From the NCBI GenBank assembly GCA_019912545.1, contig JAIOIK010000143.1:31830-95829 (forward strand): a stretch of 64,000 nucleotides of DNA, written 5' to 3'. This DNA is from Ignavibacteria bacterium. Lineage in GTDB: Bacteria; Bacteroidota; Ignavibacteria; Tepidaquicellales; OLB5. The notes below the pieces were generated by a model. That model ran no database searches. It was not told the DNA's origin and saw only the letters and a list, made by a program, of their open reading frames with translations. The translations under genes were made by a program, and so were the position numbers. Positions 48,984 through 59,238 of this stretch are shown here, in pieces; within the stretch, counting starts at the first letter, position 1, and the number at the start of each line of letters is the position of its first letter.

Positions 48984-50066
48984 CTACTCGGTTTTAATTA
49001 TGTATGAGCTTGTTGATCTATCCCTAATTATCATAGGAGCATTTGCATTTCTTTTTAGGATTGAAATGCAATCTTCAAACTCTTCATCTTCCAGGAATCT
49101 TACCTGGTAGTCACTCTTCTTGTTATTTGTGAAAATGGGGAATAATCGGATCTGTTTGGAATCACCTGTTGCCTCAAGCCGTGCCATTAATCCATAAGGC
49201 TTTGCCCCTGTTGAACGGTATCTTCCCGGAGCATTAAAAATGAAATTCCCAATATTGTAAATAATTATTTTTCCTTTATATAATTCAATACTTTGTACAG
49301 TGTGTGCTCCATGGCCTATTATCAGATCTGCGCCGCCATCTATAAGCTTGTGCGCTGTTGATATTTGCCCTTCTCTTACCTGCTTATAATTGCCGCCCCA
49401 GTGAGGATACACGACTATTATTGTTTTGGGGTATAATTTTTTGTATTCGCTTATTTTATCCTGCATGACATCTTTATCTATACAATTAACGCCAGCGTAG
49501 AAACTATCTGCATAAAAATGATACAACGAATCATAACTTTGCCTGAATTCAAACCCTCCGAAGACTGCAAGTGAGATATTAGCGGAATTGAACACGAGTG
49601 GTTCCAGCGCTTCCTTGGATGAGATGCCTGCTCCAAATGAGCTTATTCCGCTTTCTTTAAGCCTGGTGATAGTTGAAAGCATGTAGTGAAAGCTGTAATC
49701 CATTGAGTGATTATTGCCAAGAGATGCTGCCCTGATATTGTATTTTAACATAATGGCCGGAGTCACCAGTGTATCACAAAAATGTGAATAAGGTTTTGTG
49801 ATGAGGTAAGGAAGACCTATTGGATTGTTAAGAGTAGTTTCAAAATTAACAATGTTCAGATCAGAGGCAAACAAAAGATCCTTCACATTTTCAAAAAAGT
49901 AATCATAGCCGTAATCGGTAATATAATTTGTCTTAACGGAGTAATTGCTTCTGAAGAAATAATTATCGCCAAAATGTGTATCACCAAGGAACATTACTCG
50001 CGTTGTATCTGCATATACTGTAAAAGCTGCAAGGAAAAGTATTAATTGGATATACTGCTTTTTCAA
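48984..50066 (-). CDS. CapA-family (PGA_cap) metallophosphatase-like protein
   Basis: FLGDTHFGDNYF, NIVNFETTL, SLGNNHSMDY, GHGAHTVQSIELY. Confidence 0.88.
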   Translation of the reverse strand: MKKQYIQLILFLAAFTVYADTTRVMFLGDTHFGDNYFFRSNYSVKTNYITDYGYDYFFENVKDLLFASDLNIVNFETTLNNPIGLPYLITKPYSHFCDTLVTPAIMLKYNIRAASLGNNHSMDYSFHYMLSTITRLKESGISSFGAGISSKEALEPLVFNSANISLAVFGGFEFRQSYDSLYHFYADSFYAGVNCIDKDVMQDKISEYKKLYPKTIIVVYPHWGGNYKQVREGQISTAHKLIDGGADLIIGHGAHTVQSIELYKGKIIIYNIGNFIFNAPGRYRSTGAKPYGLMARLEATGDSKQIRLFPIFTNNKKSDYQVRFLEDEEFEDCISILKRNANAPMIIRDRSTSSYIIKTE

Positions 50067-50081
50067 TTTTCCGGGTTTTTG

Positions 50082-50990
50082 CTAAACAAAATCTACCTTT
50101 GCAAAGCTTCGTTTAATGGCTTTCTGATATTTGTACTTCGGGTGGCCAAAGATAAGAAATATGCCGTCCTTAGAGCTTGCCGGGAGCCCATATTTCTTCT
50201 TCAGGGGCTTTATGTATTTAAGGAATGGCGCTATACTGCCTATCATACAGCTTCCAAGCCCCATTGAATGTGCGGCAAGCATTGCATAAGTTGCCGGGAT
50301 AAACGGGTCGGCCGTATCAGCGTAACCTGAATTATAGAAATACATTGCAAGCGGCGCATCATACAGCAGGTAATTTTTATTTTCTGCTTTGCTTTTCCTG
50401 AAGAAATCCAGCATGGGAACAATGAAGTCCCTGGATAATTCATAATTTTCCTTTTTCATAAATGGCTTCATCAATCCAAGTACTAAAGGAGAAAAGTAAG
50501 TCCTCATTTTCAATACTGCTTCAATAAATTCGAAGGAGAATTTCCTTACTTTATTTTTGCTGTTGAAAACAAGCACTCCAACATCACTTGGCGGTATTCC
50601 CATTGGAGATGACACTGCGGCCTGCAGTATCTTATCTGTCATTTCACTTTCTACCGGCTTATCTCTAAAATCGCGAATGCTTCTTCTCGAAAGCATCAAG
50701 CTGTAAAGTCCGTCATATCCGGCACGTTCATTCCTTGCAGGCTGCTTAATGAAATCTTCAGCACTCATCTCCCTGCCATGTACCATAATTGAACCGTTTG
50801 GACAAACTGCCGCACACTGTCCGCAGCCCATGCATCCAAACAGGGGATGATCATTTACGATCAGAACGCCGCTTTCCATAACTAAAGTAAAATCTTTACA
50901 CACCTCGGCGCAAAGTCCGCAGTTTTTGCATGTATGATAGTCAATTATTAAATGGGCAATTTCATTTGTCCGGGATGTTGGAATGGGCAT
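50082..50990 (-). CDS. Nitroreductase-family protein with N-terminal 2x[4Fe-4S] ferredoxin domain
   Basis: CKNCGLCAEVC, CMGCGQCAAVCP, SRRSIRDFRDKPV. Confidence 0.9.
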   Translation of the reverse strand: MPIPTSRTNEIAHLIIDYHTCKNCGLCAEVCKDFTLVMESGVLIVNDHPLFGCMGCGQCAAVCPNGSIMVHGREMSAEDFIKQPARNERAGYDGLYSLMLSRRSIRDFRDKPVESEMTDKILQAAVSSPMGIPPSDVGVLVFNSKNKVRKFSFEFIEAVLKMRTYFSPLVLGLMKPFMKKENYELSRDFIVPMLDFFRKSKAENKNYLLYDAPLAMYFYNSGYADTADPFIPATYAMLAAHSMGLGSCMIGSIAPFLKYIKPLKKKYGLPASSKDGIFLIFGHPKYKYQKAIKRSFAKVDFV

Positions 50991-51040
50991 AATACCTCCT
51001 TTTCATACACAATAATAGCACAGGCCGGAATAAATTAAAA

Positions 51041-51052
51041 TGATACATATCA
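51041..51052. promoter_or_regulatory. Candidate CRP/FNR-family operator TGAT-acat-ATCA
   Basis: Palindrome just upstream of the ferredoxin-nitroreductase start; same half-sites as 22098-22113. Confidence 0.4.
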
Positions 51053-51086
51053 CTATAAAAAGAAACTTTTGTAAATATTTGATATT

Positions 51087-52184
51087 CTATATAAATAGAA
51101 GGAATACGAAAGTAATGAAAAGCATGAAATGAATGAACCCCTGCAGAGCGTTCGATTCGCCGTCTTTGCAGCTTTGAATACCTATAAGTAATGAGATTAC
51201 CACCATTACCGACTGCACGGGTGTCAAACCAAGTGAAACATCCTGCTTAATGAATAAACCTACAATAAGTACTGCGGGAATTGTAAGAGCAACAGTAGAT
51301 AGCATTGAACCAAGTGAAATATTTATTACACGCTGCATATCATCTTTCAAACCGGCGCGGATCGCAGTCAGGCCCTCAGGTGAAACAATTATAAGAGCTA
51401 TTATCAGTCCTGCAATTCCTGAAGGCACTCCCAGTTTGGAAATTCCGTCATCAACATAAACAGAAAGGTCTTCGGCCATAATAGAAATTACAATAATTGT
51501 TAACACAAGCATGAGGGTGTGATACAGTCCGCTTATTTTCTTTGGGTCAGTTCCTTCATCGTGTCCCCTTTTTTCTTTTGCAGAAAGTTTTTCGAATTTG
51601 AAATAGAAATTATGCTCTTTGGATTGCATGCGAAGAAAGAAAATATACAAGAGCAGACATACCGAGATAAGGAAGTACTCAAATATATGATAATTCCCCG
51701 CGTTAATAACAAGCGGCAGGAGTAAACCAACTCCCACCAGCCCCAAAATCATTGAAAAGAATGAATTTGTGCTTCTAATATTATATTTTTGCTCACCATA
51801 TCTTAAACCGCCAAGAAGCATTATTAGCCCTGTAAGTCCATTCAGCAGTATCATTAAGGTCGAAAAGATTGTATCCCGCGCTATGAAAGGATCCGCATCG
51901 CCGTGCAGCATCATTGCCGAGATCATAATTATTTCAACCGTAACAGCTGAGAAAGTCAGAATCATCGTTCCATAGGGTTCACCGAATTTATGAGCAAGAA
52001 GCTCTGCGTGATGCACAACGCCCATAGCTGCATAAATTATTACAGCGAATATAACCAGGAATACAATTCCCTCAAGAAGCAATGAACTTTCAATAACCGG
52101 AGTATTGCTAAGAGGGATAAGCAGCAGCATTACAAGTAAAGCAAGTATGAACGGAATTTCATTTCTCAGAAATCGTGCAATCAT
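51087..52184 (-). CDS. chaA: Ca2+/H+ antiporter, ChaA/CaxA-like
   Basis: HHAELLAHKFGEPYGTMILTFSAVTVEIIMI and IVSPEGLTAIRAGLKDDMQRVINISLGSMLSTV. Confidence 0.92.
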   Translation of the reverse strand: MIARFLRNEIPFILALLVMLLLIPLSNTPVIESSLLLEGIVFLVIFAVIIYAAMGVVHHAELLAHKFGEPYGTMILTFSAVTVEIIMISAMMLHGDADPFIARDTIFSTLMILLNGLTGLIMLLGGLRYGEQKYNIRSTNSFFSMILGLVGVGLLLPLVINAGNYHIFEYFLISVCLLLYIFFLRMQSKEHNFYFKFEKLSAKEKRGHDEGTDPKKISGLYHTLMLVLTIIVISIMAEDLSVYVDDGISKLGVPSGIAGLIIALIIVSPEGLTAIRAGLKDDMQRVINISLGSMLSTVALTIPAVLIVGLFIKQDVSLGLTPVQSVMVVISLLIGIQSCKDGESNALQGFIHFMLFITFVFLLFI

Positions 52185-52243
52185 GCATCAAAAATAGTAA
52201 TAATTATCAATATATCAGAGTAAAATATTAAGATAAATAAAAA

Positions 52244-52262
52244 ACCGGGCATCTAGCCCGGT
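52244..52262 (-). terminator. Rho-independent terminator
   Basis: accgggc-atcta-gcccggt; minus-strand T-run ttttttattta. Confidence 0.75.
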
Positions 52263-52305
52263 CTAAACATGTAACAGAGAAATGAAACTCTTTTAAATCA
52301 ACAGG

Positions 52306-52656
52306 TCAGCTATCCAGCAATTGATTCATTGTCATCGAGACGCGCATTCTTTTGCTGTGAACCTCTGCGCGCTTTATGCTTACCTCGCACTCCCACAGTT
52401 TCTGAGACTCGTCTTTAAAATTGAACAGGCTTGTATATGTCTCATCACTCTCGATCGATGAAGAAACTTTATTCCAGTGATGCTTCGTGCTAAGCCTTTC
52501 ACAAAAAGCGTCTGAAAATTTATCAGTGGCAAGATCTGTTTCCACAAAATAATTGTAATGCAGTTTTTGAGGCTCTTTTTGGGTATCTGCAAAAATACTC
52601 TTAGACCCGATAAAAACGAGGGCTGTAAACAATGCAAAGCTGAGAACTTTTTTCAT
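52306..52656 (-). CDS. Small secreted protein, unknown function
   Basis: Signal peptide MKKVLSFALFTALVFIGSKSIFA. Confidence 0.6.
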   Translation of the reverse strand: MKKVLSFALFTALVFIGSKSIFADTQKEPQKLHYNYFVETDLATDKFSDAFCERLSTKHHWNKVSSSIESDETYTSLFNFKDESQKLWECEVSIKRAEVHSKRMRVSMTMNQLLDS

Positions 52657-52800
52657 TGCCGTTAATTTAAGTTTGGAAAAGAAATTTTTAAAATTGCATA
52701 GTTTACTCCTTTAATAAACTATGCTGCTGCAAGTATACGGAATTGGTAACAAGTAAATAGAGGGCGGAATACAGTACTTGCTCAATATAACACGAATTAT

Positions 52801-54873
52801 TCAAAAATTAAACTCATAACTTACTTTAAAATATCTTCCTGTATTTTCAAGGCGGTCTCCGAATAAATTCAGCACCAGATATACATTGCTTCCCCCAAAG
52901 AACTGGTATTGTACCATAGTATTCCACAAAGCACGTCTTAAATAAGTATCCCTCTGGAAATAGGTTCTTAAAAACAGTTTGTCGAGTATTTTGTAATCCA
53001 GTTTCAAACTATATATTGTTCGTTTCACATCCGGTTCCTGTACGTAATTAATATTTCCAACCAGTCTCAGCTTGCCCAGAAACGAAAGATCTATACTGGC
53101 ATACGGATTCAACAGATAGTGGCCAAAATATTTGCCGCCATAAAACCCTCCGGATATCGAATGGCTGCCATAGACTACCTTGAAATTATTATCTGAAAGG
53201 ATATTGGAATGCGTTATCCTCTCATCAAATTCATTCACATCATTAGGCCTGTCATAGCTGATGTTATGAAAGAAACTAAGCCACCCGGTAACCTTGTAGA
53301 AAAGATTAACATTTGCCCCATTTTGATAGTTAAACCCATCTGAAAGCCTGTGAGCGCGGTAGTAACCGCCGCTGATATTGATAGTTGGGAAATATTTTGA
53401 ATTCTTAATAAACTCATACCCGCCGCTGGCGCTGATCTCATCGTAATCATTTCCGTAATTATTAAACAAAGTAGTTGCCTGAAAATTAGAATCATACCTC
53501 GCATAATACGCATCCATATAAGGGCCGCCATTACTGTTTTGCTCAAAGAATAAGTACGCATTGTATAAATTCGCAGTTGTGCTATCATTATTGAAGCTTT
53601 TTGCAAATTGCGGTATAAACCAGAACCTTGAAGGCAGTTTTATCCTGGCATCAACATTCACTACGGTTTCTTTGAAATTGTTCAATGTATCACGGGTGTG
53701 AACAACAAGGCCGCCTATGTTAAAATTTGTGAAATTAAATTTTGGCCTGACCGCGATAAATTTCTTTTTAGATCCGGGAGCGAACTGAGTGGTGTCTTCC
53801 TGTACATAAACTGCGCCAAGCTTAAATTTATCGCTTCTGTATGTGTAGTTAAAGCCGTATTCAATATTCTGAATGGCTCTTGTGTAAAATAGATTTATCG
53901 GAGTGCTGAACAGGTCAAGATCCTTACTGAAAAACGGCCTCTTTTCAGATAGAAAAATAGCCCTTCCATAGAACGAAAACCTGAAGGGGTCCGCTTCTAA
54001 TGTTGATTCATCCGTATGGAAAGTGCTTTTTAGCTTATGTTTATCAAGGCTTACTGCAAACTCGCCTCCGTACCTGAAATCACCCTTAACGCCATTAAAC
54101 TTGTTTGCCATAACATACGGCGTTAAATTAAACCGAAGATTTAGTTTTTCATCAAACGGAGTGGCAAGATCAAACTTGTGCAGGTTCTTCAGGTTAAGAA
54201 GTTCGCTGTTTGGAGAAAGTGAATACCAAAAGTAGTTGTTATCCGGCGTGTATGAAAATAACTGCAGATCAATACCTATTTGTTTTTTGTTCTTGTTTTG
54301 GATCCTGTCAACAGGTATCTTTATTTCAAGCTCAACATAACCGGGCTGGCCTTCTTTAGGTTCGCGGACTATTTTAGATTTGTTCTCCCATTGCCAGTCC
54401 CATTCATATGACTGATTTCTCTGGTTATATACAATTGCATCACGCTGGTTATCCAGAAAACTAACTACAAAAATGTAGCCGTTTTGTCCTTTGTTTTCAA
54501 GGTCAAGTACTATAAAGAATTCATTCTCCTCATCTGTGCTTCTATCCCTTGTCAGTGATTGCCTTATGATCTTTCCCCTGGGCCAGTACTTTATAGCAAT
54601 GTTGATGGCATCTTTGGTTTGCTTGATCATAGCAATAGTGCTGTCGTAATCTTTTGAATCACTCCTGGGTATCATCATATGGAAATCAGTAAATATCCTT
54701 GCATCCTTCCATTCACTTTCTTTTATAATGCCATCAACTTTAAGAGTGGCTGCCTCATCCAATACTTTCTTACCGGTCATACCTTTATCGTTGCCGGCTA
54801 CTTCACTATCGGTTTGAGCAATGGATTGGATAGTTATTGCTATCAGAGCTATTATCAGGAGAGTAATTTTCAT
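52801..54873 (-). CDS. DUF5916-like outer-membrane protein with N-terminal carbohydrate-binding-like domain
   Basis: Signal peptide; DGIIKESEWKDA…; beta-barrel-like aromatic C-terminus ending in F. Confidence 0.75.
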   Translation of the reverse strand: MKITLLIIALIAITIQSIAQTDSEVAGNDKGMTGKKVLDEAATLKVDGIIKESEWKDARIFTDFHMMIPRSDSKDYDSTIAMIKQTKDAINIAIKYWPRGKIIRQSLTRDRSTDEENEFFIVLDLENKGQNGYIFVVSFLDNQRDAIVYNQRNQSYEWDWQWENKSKIVREPKEGQPGYVELEIKIPVDRIQNKNKKQIGIDLQLFSYTPDNNYFWYSLSPNSELLNLKNLHKFDLATPFDEKLNLRFNLTPYVMANKFNGVKGDFRYGGEFAVSLDKHKLKSTFHTDESTLEADPFRFSFYGRAIFLSEKRPFFSKDLDLFSTPINLFYTRAIQNIEYGFNYTYRSDKFKLGAVYVQEDTTQFAPGSKKKFIAVRPKFNFTNFNIGGLVVHTRDTLNNFKETVVNVDARIKLPSRFWFIPQFAKSFNNDSTTANLYNAYLFFEQNSNGGPYMDAYYARYDSNFQATTLFNNYGNDYDEISASGGYEFIKNSKYFPTINISGGYYRAHRLSDGFNYQNGANVNLFYKVTGWLSFFHNISYDRPNDVNEFDERITHSNILSDNNFKVVYGSHSISGGFYGGKYFGHYLLNPYASIDLSFLGKLRLVGNINYVQEPDVKRTIYSLKLDYKILDKLFLRTYFQRDTYLRRALWNTMVQYQFFGGSNVYLVLNLFGDRLENTGRYFKVSYEFNF

Positions 54874-54940
54874 TCGATAAATTAAACTTTTTTTAAGTTA
54901 TATACTTATTTAATATTGCTAATTTATAGAAAAAGAGCTT

Positions 54941-55073
54941 GTGCGATGCCTGCCTCTAAAAATTCCGCCTATGGGTCAAGTATAGGTAACAATTTTAGAG
55001 ACAGACGGCAGCCTACTTTTAACTAAACCGCCTTCACGCTTGAGCCCTCAAAACAAGCGTCGCCCAATCGCAC
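54941..55073. ncRNA. Structured element R1 (candidate ncRNA or structured repeat)
   Basis: GTGCGAT/ATCGCAC closing helix, internal CTCTAAAA/TTTTAGAG, hairpin ACGCTTG-loop-CAAGCGT; conserved with R2. Confidence 0.6.
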
Positions 55074-55227
55074 TGCTCTTATTTCTTTTCCAGAAGGAGA
55101 AAATCCGCAGTTAGTAAATCAAGTACGAATTTTTAATTATGATGTCGAATAACCCGGAATGGTTTAATTTTACACTGGATATTAAGGATTTTTTTTTGTT
55201 TTGGATAAGGGCTGTAAAAATAAAAAT

Positions 55228-55350
55228 GTGCGATACCTGCCCCTGAAACTTACCTGTGAAGAATGATAAATTCAGAGGCAGGCAGCAGCCTACTTTTAAC
55301 TAAACTGCTTGCACGCCTGAGCCCTCACAACAGGCGTCGCCTTATCGCAC
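55228..55350. ncRNA. Structured element R2 (second copy)
   Basis: Same ends and 21-nt GCAGCCTACTTTTAACTAAAC block; hairpin ACGCCTG-loop-CAGGCGT; followed by TTTTTT on +. Confidence 0.6.
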
Positions 55351-55627
55351 TTTTTTATAAAATTTTCGGGCTTTCCCCCCTGCAGAACCTCTAAAATCAA
55401 GTTTCCATTGCCTCGGAATAAGCCTGCTTATATATTTGACTATTTTAAAGATCAAGTGTGACGACAGCTAAAAATACATAAGCGCTTATATAACAAGATA
55501 TATATAAGTCTTAGTCCGGTCAAATCATAAAACAGCATAATCTTAGTTTCCTATTATATGTATTTTTAAGAATATTTCAATTATATTAAGAAAATCTTAA
55601 AAAAATATTCCAAACCCATAGTATGCT

Positions 55628-57157
55628 ATGAAGCAAAATGAAGAGCTTTATGTACTTATTAAATCTCTGAAGAAGAGCGAAAAGAGATACTTCAAGCTGC
55701 ATTCGGGGTTACAAGCAGGAAACAAAAACTATCTCAGACTTTTTGACGAAATTTCTGCGCAAGCTGAAAAAGGGTCAAAATATGACGAAAAGATCATCAA
55801 GCAGAAATTCAAAAACGAAATTTTTGTAAAACAGCTTACTTTTACAAAAAACTACCTTGCAGAGATGATATTCAAAAGTCTGGCAATGTATTACAGCGGC
55901 AGTTCAGTTGATTTTTTGATCTCGCAGCAGATCACAAAGGCGAGAATACTTTATAATAAAGCGCTGTATAAATACTTCTTCAAAGTTACAGGATCAATCA
56001 AGAAAACCTGTATGGAGTATGAACGATTTTCGTTTTACCTCCAGGTGCTTGAAATGGAAAAAGTTGTGATCATCAAAAAGATCTATCCGGATAAAGATGA
56101 GACTGATGTGCTGGATGAAGAAATTAAGATCCTGAATATGATCCGAAATATTACCGAGTATAATTTCATAATATCTCAGCTTGCGAGCCTTTACAGAAAA
56201 AAGGGGAGATTCAGGGAAGAATCGCAGGCCGAGCTTCTTGAGAAGATCAATGAAAGATACATAATGATATCCGAAGACAAGGCGCTATCAGATATTGCCA
56301 GAGAGAGATATTACTTCATACTTCAGCTTCTGGCAGATCTTCAGGGTAATAATAAGCAGATATATACATATGCTGTTAAGCGGTTTGAAATAATTAACAA
56401 TAATCCAAAGCCATTCAAAGATCAAAGTTTTAATTATTGGCAGGATATCATCATGTACATACTTCTCCACCTGCTGAAAAGTAACGATCTAGACTTGTTT
56501 GATAAATACATGAAAATGCTGAGGGAGCACACCGGTAAAACTGAAGCCGAGCAGATAAACCTTTTCCTTATAGAAAGCCTGTTTACATTGTTACAGCTTA
56601 ATAATATTACTCAGATCAGCGAAATAAACACAAAGGTAATCTCAATATTAAATGAGTTGAACAAAAATGAAGGAAAAATTGATTCTAATTTTGAGATACT
56701 TATTTACAACTCCATTGTCAAAGTATACTTCAAAAAAAACATGTTTACTGAGGCCAATAAATACATTAACATACTTCTAAATCACCCGCAGATCAGCGTT
56801 AGGGAAGATGTTGAGCTTTATGCCAAGATCATAAATCTTATAATTCATTTAGAGCTTGGAAATATTGACCTCCTGGAATACCTCATCAAATCAACGTACA
56901 GGTATTTAAGAAACAGGAATAATGTTTACAGGTTCGAAACAATATTAATGAAATTTCTAAGAAAGCTTCCGGGCATTGTAACTAACAGCCAGTTCATCGA
57001 ACTTCTGGAACTTGCAAAAAGAGATATCAATCAGCTTAAAAATGATCCTTTTGAAAAGAACGCAGTGGTTCAGTTCGATTTTTCGACATGGATAGACAGG
57101 AAGATAGCTTCATTACAGCTTGATGGCAGAAATTCAAAGAAACCAATTTATGTTTGA
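55628..57157 (+). CDS. Uncharacterised alpha-helical protein, paralog A
   Basis: LIKSLKKSEKRYFKLHSGLQAGNKNYLRLFDEI; paralog of the 59239-60720 product. Confidence 0.7.
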   Translation: MKQNEELYVLIKSLKKSEKRYFKLHSGLQAGNKNYLRLFDEISAQAEKGSKYDEKIIKQKFKNEIFVKQLTFTKNYLAEMIFKSLAMYYSGSSVDFLISQQITKARILYNKALYKYFFKVTGSIKKTCMEYERFSFYLQVLEMEKVVIIKKIYPDKDETDVLDEEIKILNMIRNITEYNFIISQLASLYRKKGRFREESQAELLEKINERYIMISEDKALSDIARERYYFILQLLADLQGNNKQIYTYAVKRFEIINNNPKPFKDQSFNYWQDIIMYILLHLLKSNDLDLFDKYMKMLREHTGKTEAEQINLFLIESLFTLLQLNNITQISEINTKVISILNELNKNEGKIDSNFEILIYNSIVKVYFKKNMFTEANKYINILLNHPQISVREDVELYAKIINLIIHLELGNIDLLEYLIKSTYRYLRNRNNVYRFETILMKFLRKLPGIVTNSQFIELLELAKRDINQLKNDPFEKNAVVQFDFSTWIDRKIASLQLDGRNSKKPIYV

Positions 57158-57280
57158 TACCGATAAATTAGTTTTCCTTTTGAACAGATCTAACACTGAA
57201 ACTGAAAAGATCACGGAGAGTCATTTAAAGAACGTTCTTTTACTTTCTTAATTCTTTCCCGGGTTTCATAAATTACCAGG

Positions 57281-59077
57281 TTATTTGATTAACATCATCT
57301 TTTTGTCAACTCTATTGTTACTTGATATCAAACTGTAGAAATATACACCGCTTGATAGATTCCCACCATTGAAGCTGTATGAGTAAGATCCGGCTTTCAG
57401 TTCTTTGGAAACAAGCGTTTTCAATTCTCTTCCGCGCAGATCGTAAACTTTCAACAAAACAAAGCCGGTCTGGTTTATATCAAATTCTATTTTCGTGCTG
57501 GGGTTAAAAGGATTCGGATAATTTTGTTTCAAATCGAATCCTTCCGGTACTTCCGTTCCATTCTGATTCAGCCCTATTATGCCGGTATTTTCATCGATTG
57601 AGATCTTATGGTTTGGAGCAATTCCAGTGAATACTTGAGTTGTGCTCGAAGGCCACTCAACTCTTATGGTATCAACTACAATACTGTTACCAAGCCCGAA
57701 ATGGAGGTCTAGATTCTCGCCGCAATAGCCGGATTGTCCCTCAACTGCGCGCGAAAGCCATACAGGGTTACCGTTGATTACTGCCCGTATCCTGACTTTG
57801 GCTCCAATACCCGATTTATTTGATGGATTACCCTGCAATTTAATTTCAAGCCAGCTATTAGCATTTCCGTTGTTCAGAAAAGCTGCATTATTCTCATTCT
57901 CACTGTAAGTTTTTGCTACAAATATATCGAGGTCGCCGTCGGTATCCCAATCGCCCCACGCAAATCCGTATGAATAACCTCCGTCATTTACAATATCACC
58001 CGTAGTTATCTTTTCAAACGAGGCAGTTCCTGTTTCCATCAGCCGGTTTTTGTACAGTTTATTGTTTAAGGGTGCATTTGGAGTAGTGTAAGCCTGAGTT
58101 ACAAACATATCTAGATCGCCATCATTATCGTAATCTCCCCATCCCGATACAGCATGTCTTCCTGTCTCATTTACCATGGTATCGTTAAGTATCTTTGTAA
58201 AAGTGAAATTTCCGTCATTTCTGAATAATGCATTTTTTGCATTCCAGTTGGCCAAAAAAACGTCAAAATCCCCGTCATTATCATAATCACCCCAGCTTGA
58301 GCTCCATGTTTCACCCGCATTCATAACAGGCGGAATTCCCGACACCTTAGTAAAGTAACCGCCGCCGTTATTTATATACATCATTTCATCCTGTGCGCCT
58401 TCAGTTGTCACGAACAGGTCCATATCTCTATCGCCGTCAATATCTACCCAGTTGACGCATCTGGATGGTTTATTAACGTCAAGATAAATTGCACCGGAAT
58501 CAATTCTTGTGAAATTGCCGCTGCCCGTATTTTTATAAAGCCTGTTACGGTATGTGCCAATGCCATCGCTGTTAGTGACAAAAATATCAACCAGCCCGTC
58601 ATTATCGTAATCACCCCAAGAACAGGTTTCGGAAAACCCCCTGTCGGTAACGATGGGGCTTGAGGAGAGGAAAGTGAATAAACCTGCTCCTTCGTTTTTA
58701 AACAGAATGCCGGTTGAGTCATACCACGTAATTGCTGCTAGATCAGCATCACCGTCATTATCAAAATCAGCCCAGCTGCTTCCATCGAAGGGAAGGCTAT
58801 CGTTTACCGGCCCTGCACCAAGAACCCTTGAAAATATTCCGCCCGTATTATTATATAAAAAACAATACTGGCCGTATCTTTTACCGTTTGTAACGTATAG
58901 ATCCAGGTCGCCGTCATTATCGTAATCAATAAAATTAACAGACCTTGAAGCGCCGCCATCATTTACAAAAGCTCCTGTAGTTATCTTTGTAAAAGTTTGA
59001 GAATTTGAAAAGCCGCTTAATAAAAATGTGAAAATTACAAATTGAGGGACATTCAATAACAGAGAGTATTTTTTCAT
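57281..59077 (-). CDS. FG-GAP/VCBS repeat protein with ASPIC/UnbV domain and T9SS type A sorting domain
   Basis: Repeated DYDNDGDLDLFV; GIGAKVRIRAVINGNPVWLSRAVEGQSGYCGENLDLHFGLG; QNYPNPFNPSTKIEF. Confidence 0.93.
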   Translation of the reverse strand: MKKYSLLLNVPQFVIFTFLLSGFSNSQTFTKITTGAFVNDGGASRSVNFIDYDNDGDLDLYVTNGKRYGQYCFLYNNTGGIFSRVLGAGPVNDSLPFDGSSWADFDNDGDADLAAITWYDSTGILFKNEGAGLFTFLSSSPIVTDRGFSETCSWGDYDNDGLVDIFVTNSDGIGTYRNRLYKNTGSGNFTRIDSGAIYLDVNKPSRCVNWVDIDGDRDMDLFVTTEGAQDEMMYINNGGGYFTKVSGIPPVMNAGETWSSSWGDYDNDGDFDVFLANWNAKNALFRNDGNFTFTKILNDTMVNETGRHAVSGWGDYDNDGDLDMFVTQAYTTPNAPLNNKLYKNRLMETGTASFEKITTGDIVNDGGYSYGFAWGDWDTDGDLDIFVAKTYSENENNAAFLNNGNANSWLEIKLQGNPSNKSGIGAKVRIRAVINGNPVWLSRAVEGQSGYCGENLDLHFGLGNSIVVDTIRVEWPSSTTQVFTGIAPNHKISIDENTGIIGLNQNGTEVPEGFDLKQNYPNPFNPSTKIEFDINQTGFVLLKVYDLRGRELKTLVSKELKAGSYSYSFNGGNLSSGVYFYSLISSNNRVDKKMMLIK

Positions 59078-59238
59078 TAATTTTTTTATTTTTTCAATGA
59101 CTAATATATCCAAAACGAACATCAGACTCAAAAGCAGAATTGTAGTATAGATTAGGTTTTCAATTACTTTGATTATTGATTCTTATTTGATTATTTTGAG
59201 TTTAATGCAATTTTTTATAATATTTAAATTGGATTTCC

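Noticed and set aside
52380-52637. Minus-strand 85-aa ORF
   Set aside because: Overlaps the better 52306-52656 ORF, which has a signal peptide
54941-55073. R1/R2 as integron attC sites or tRNA-like genes
   Set aside because: 7-bp closing helix resembles an acceptor stem, but there is no T-arm GTTCRA or anticodon arm, and attC R'/R'' core sites (GTTRRRY) are absent
57227-57240. aaagaacgttcttt palindrome
   Set aside because: Short AT-rich palindrome; probably part of a weak terminator, not distinctive enough
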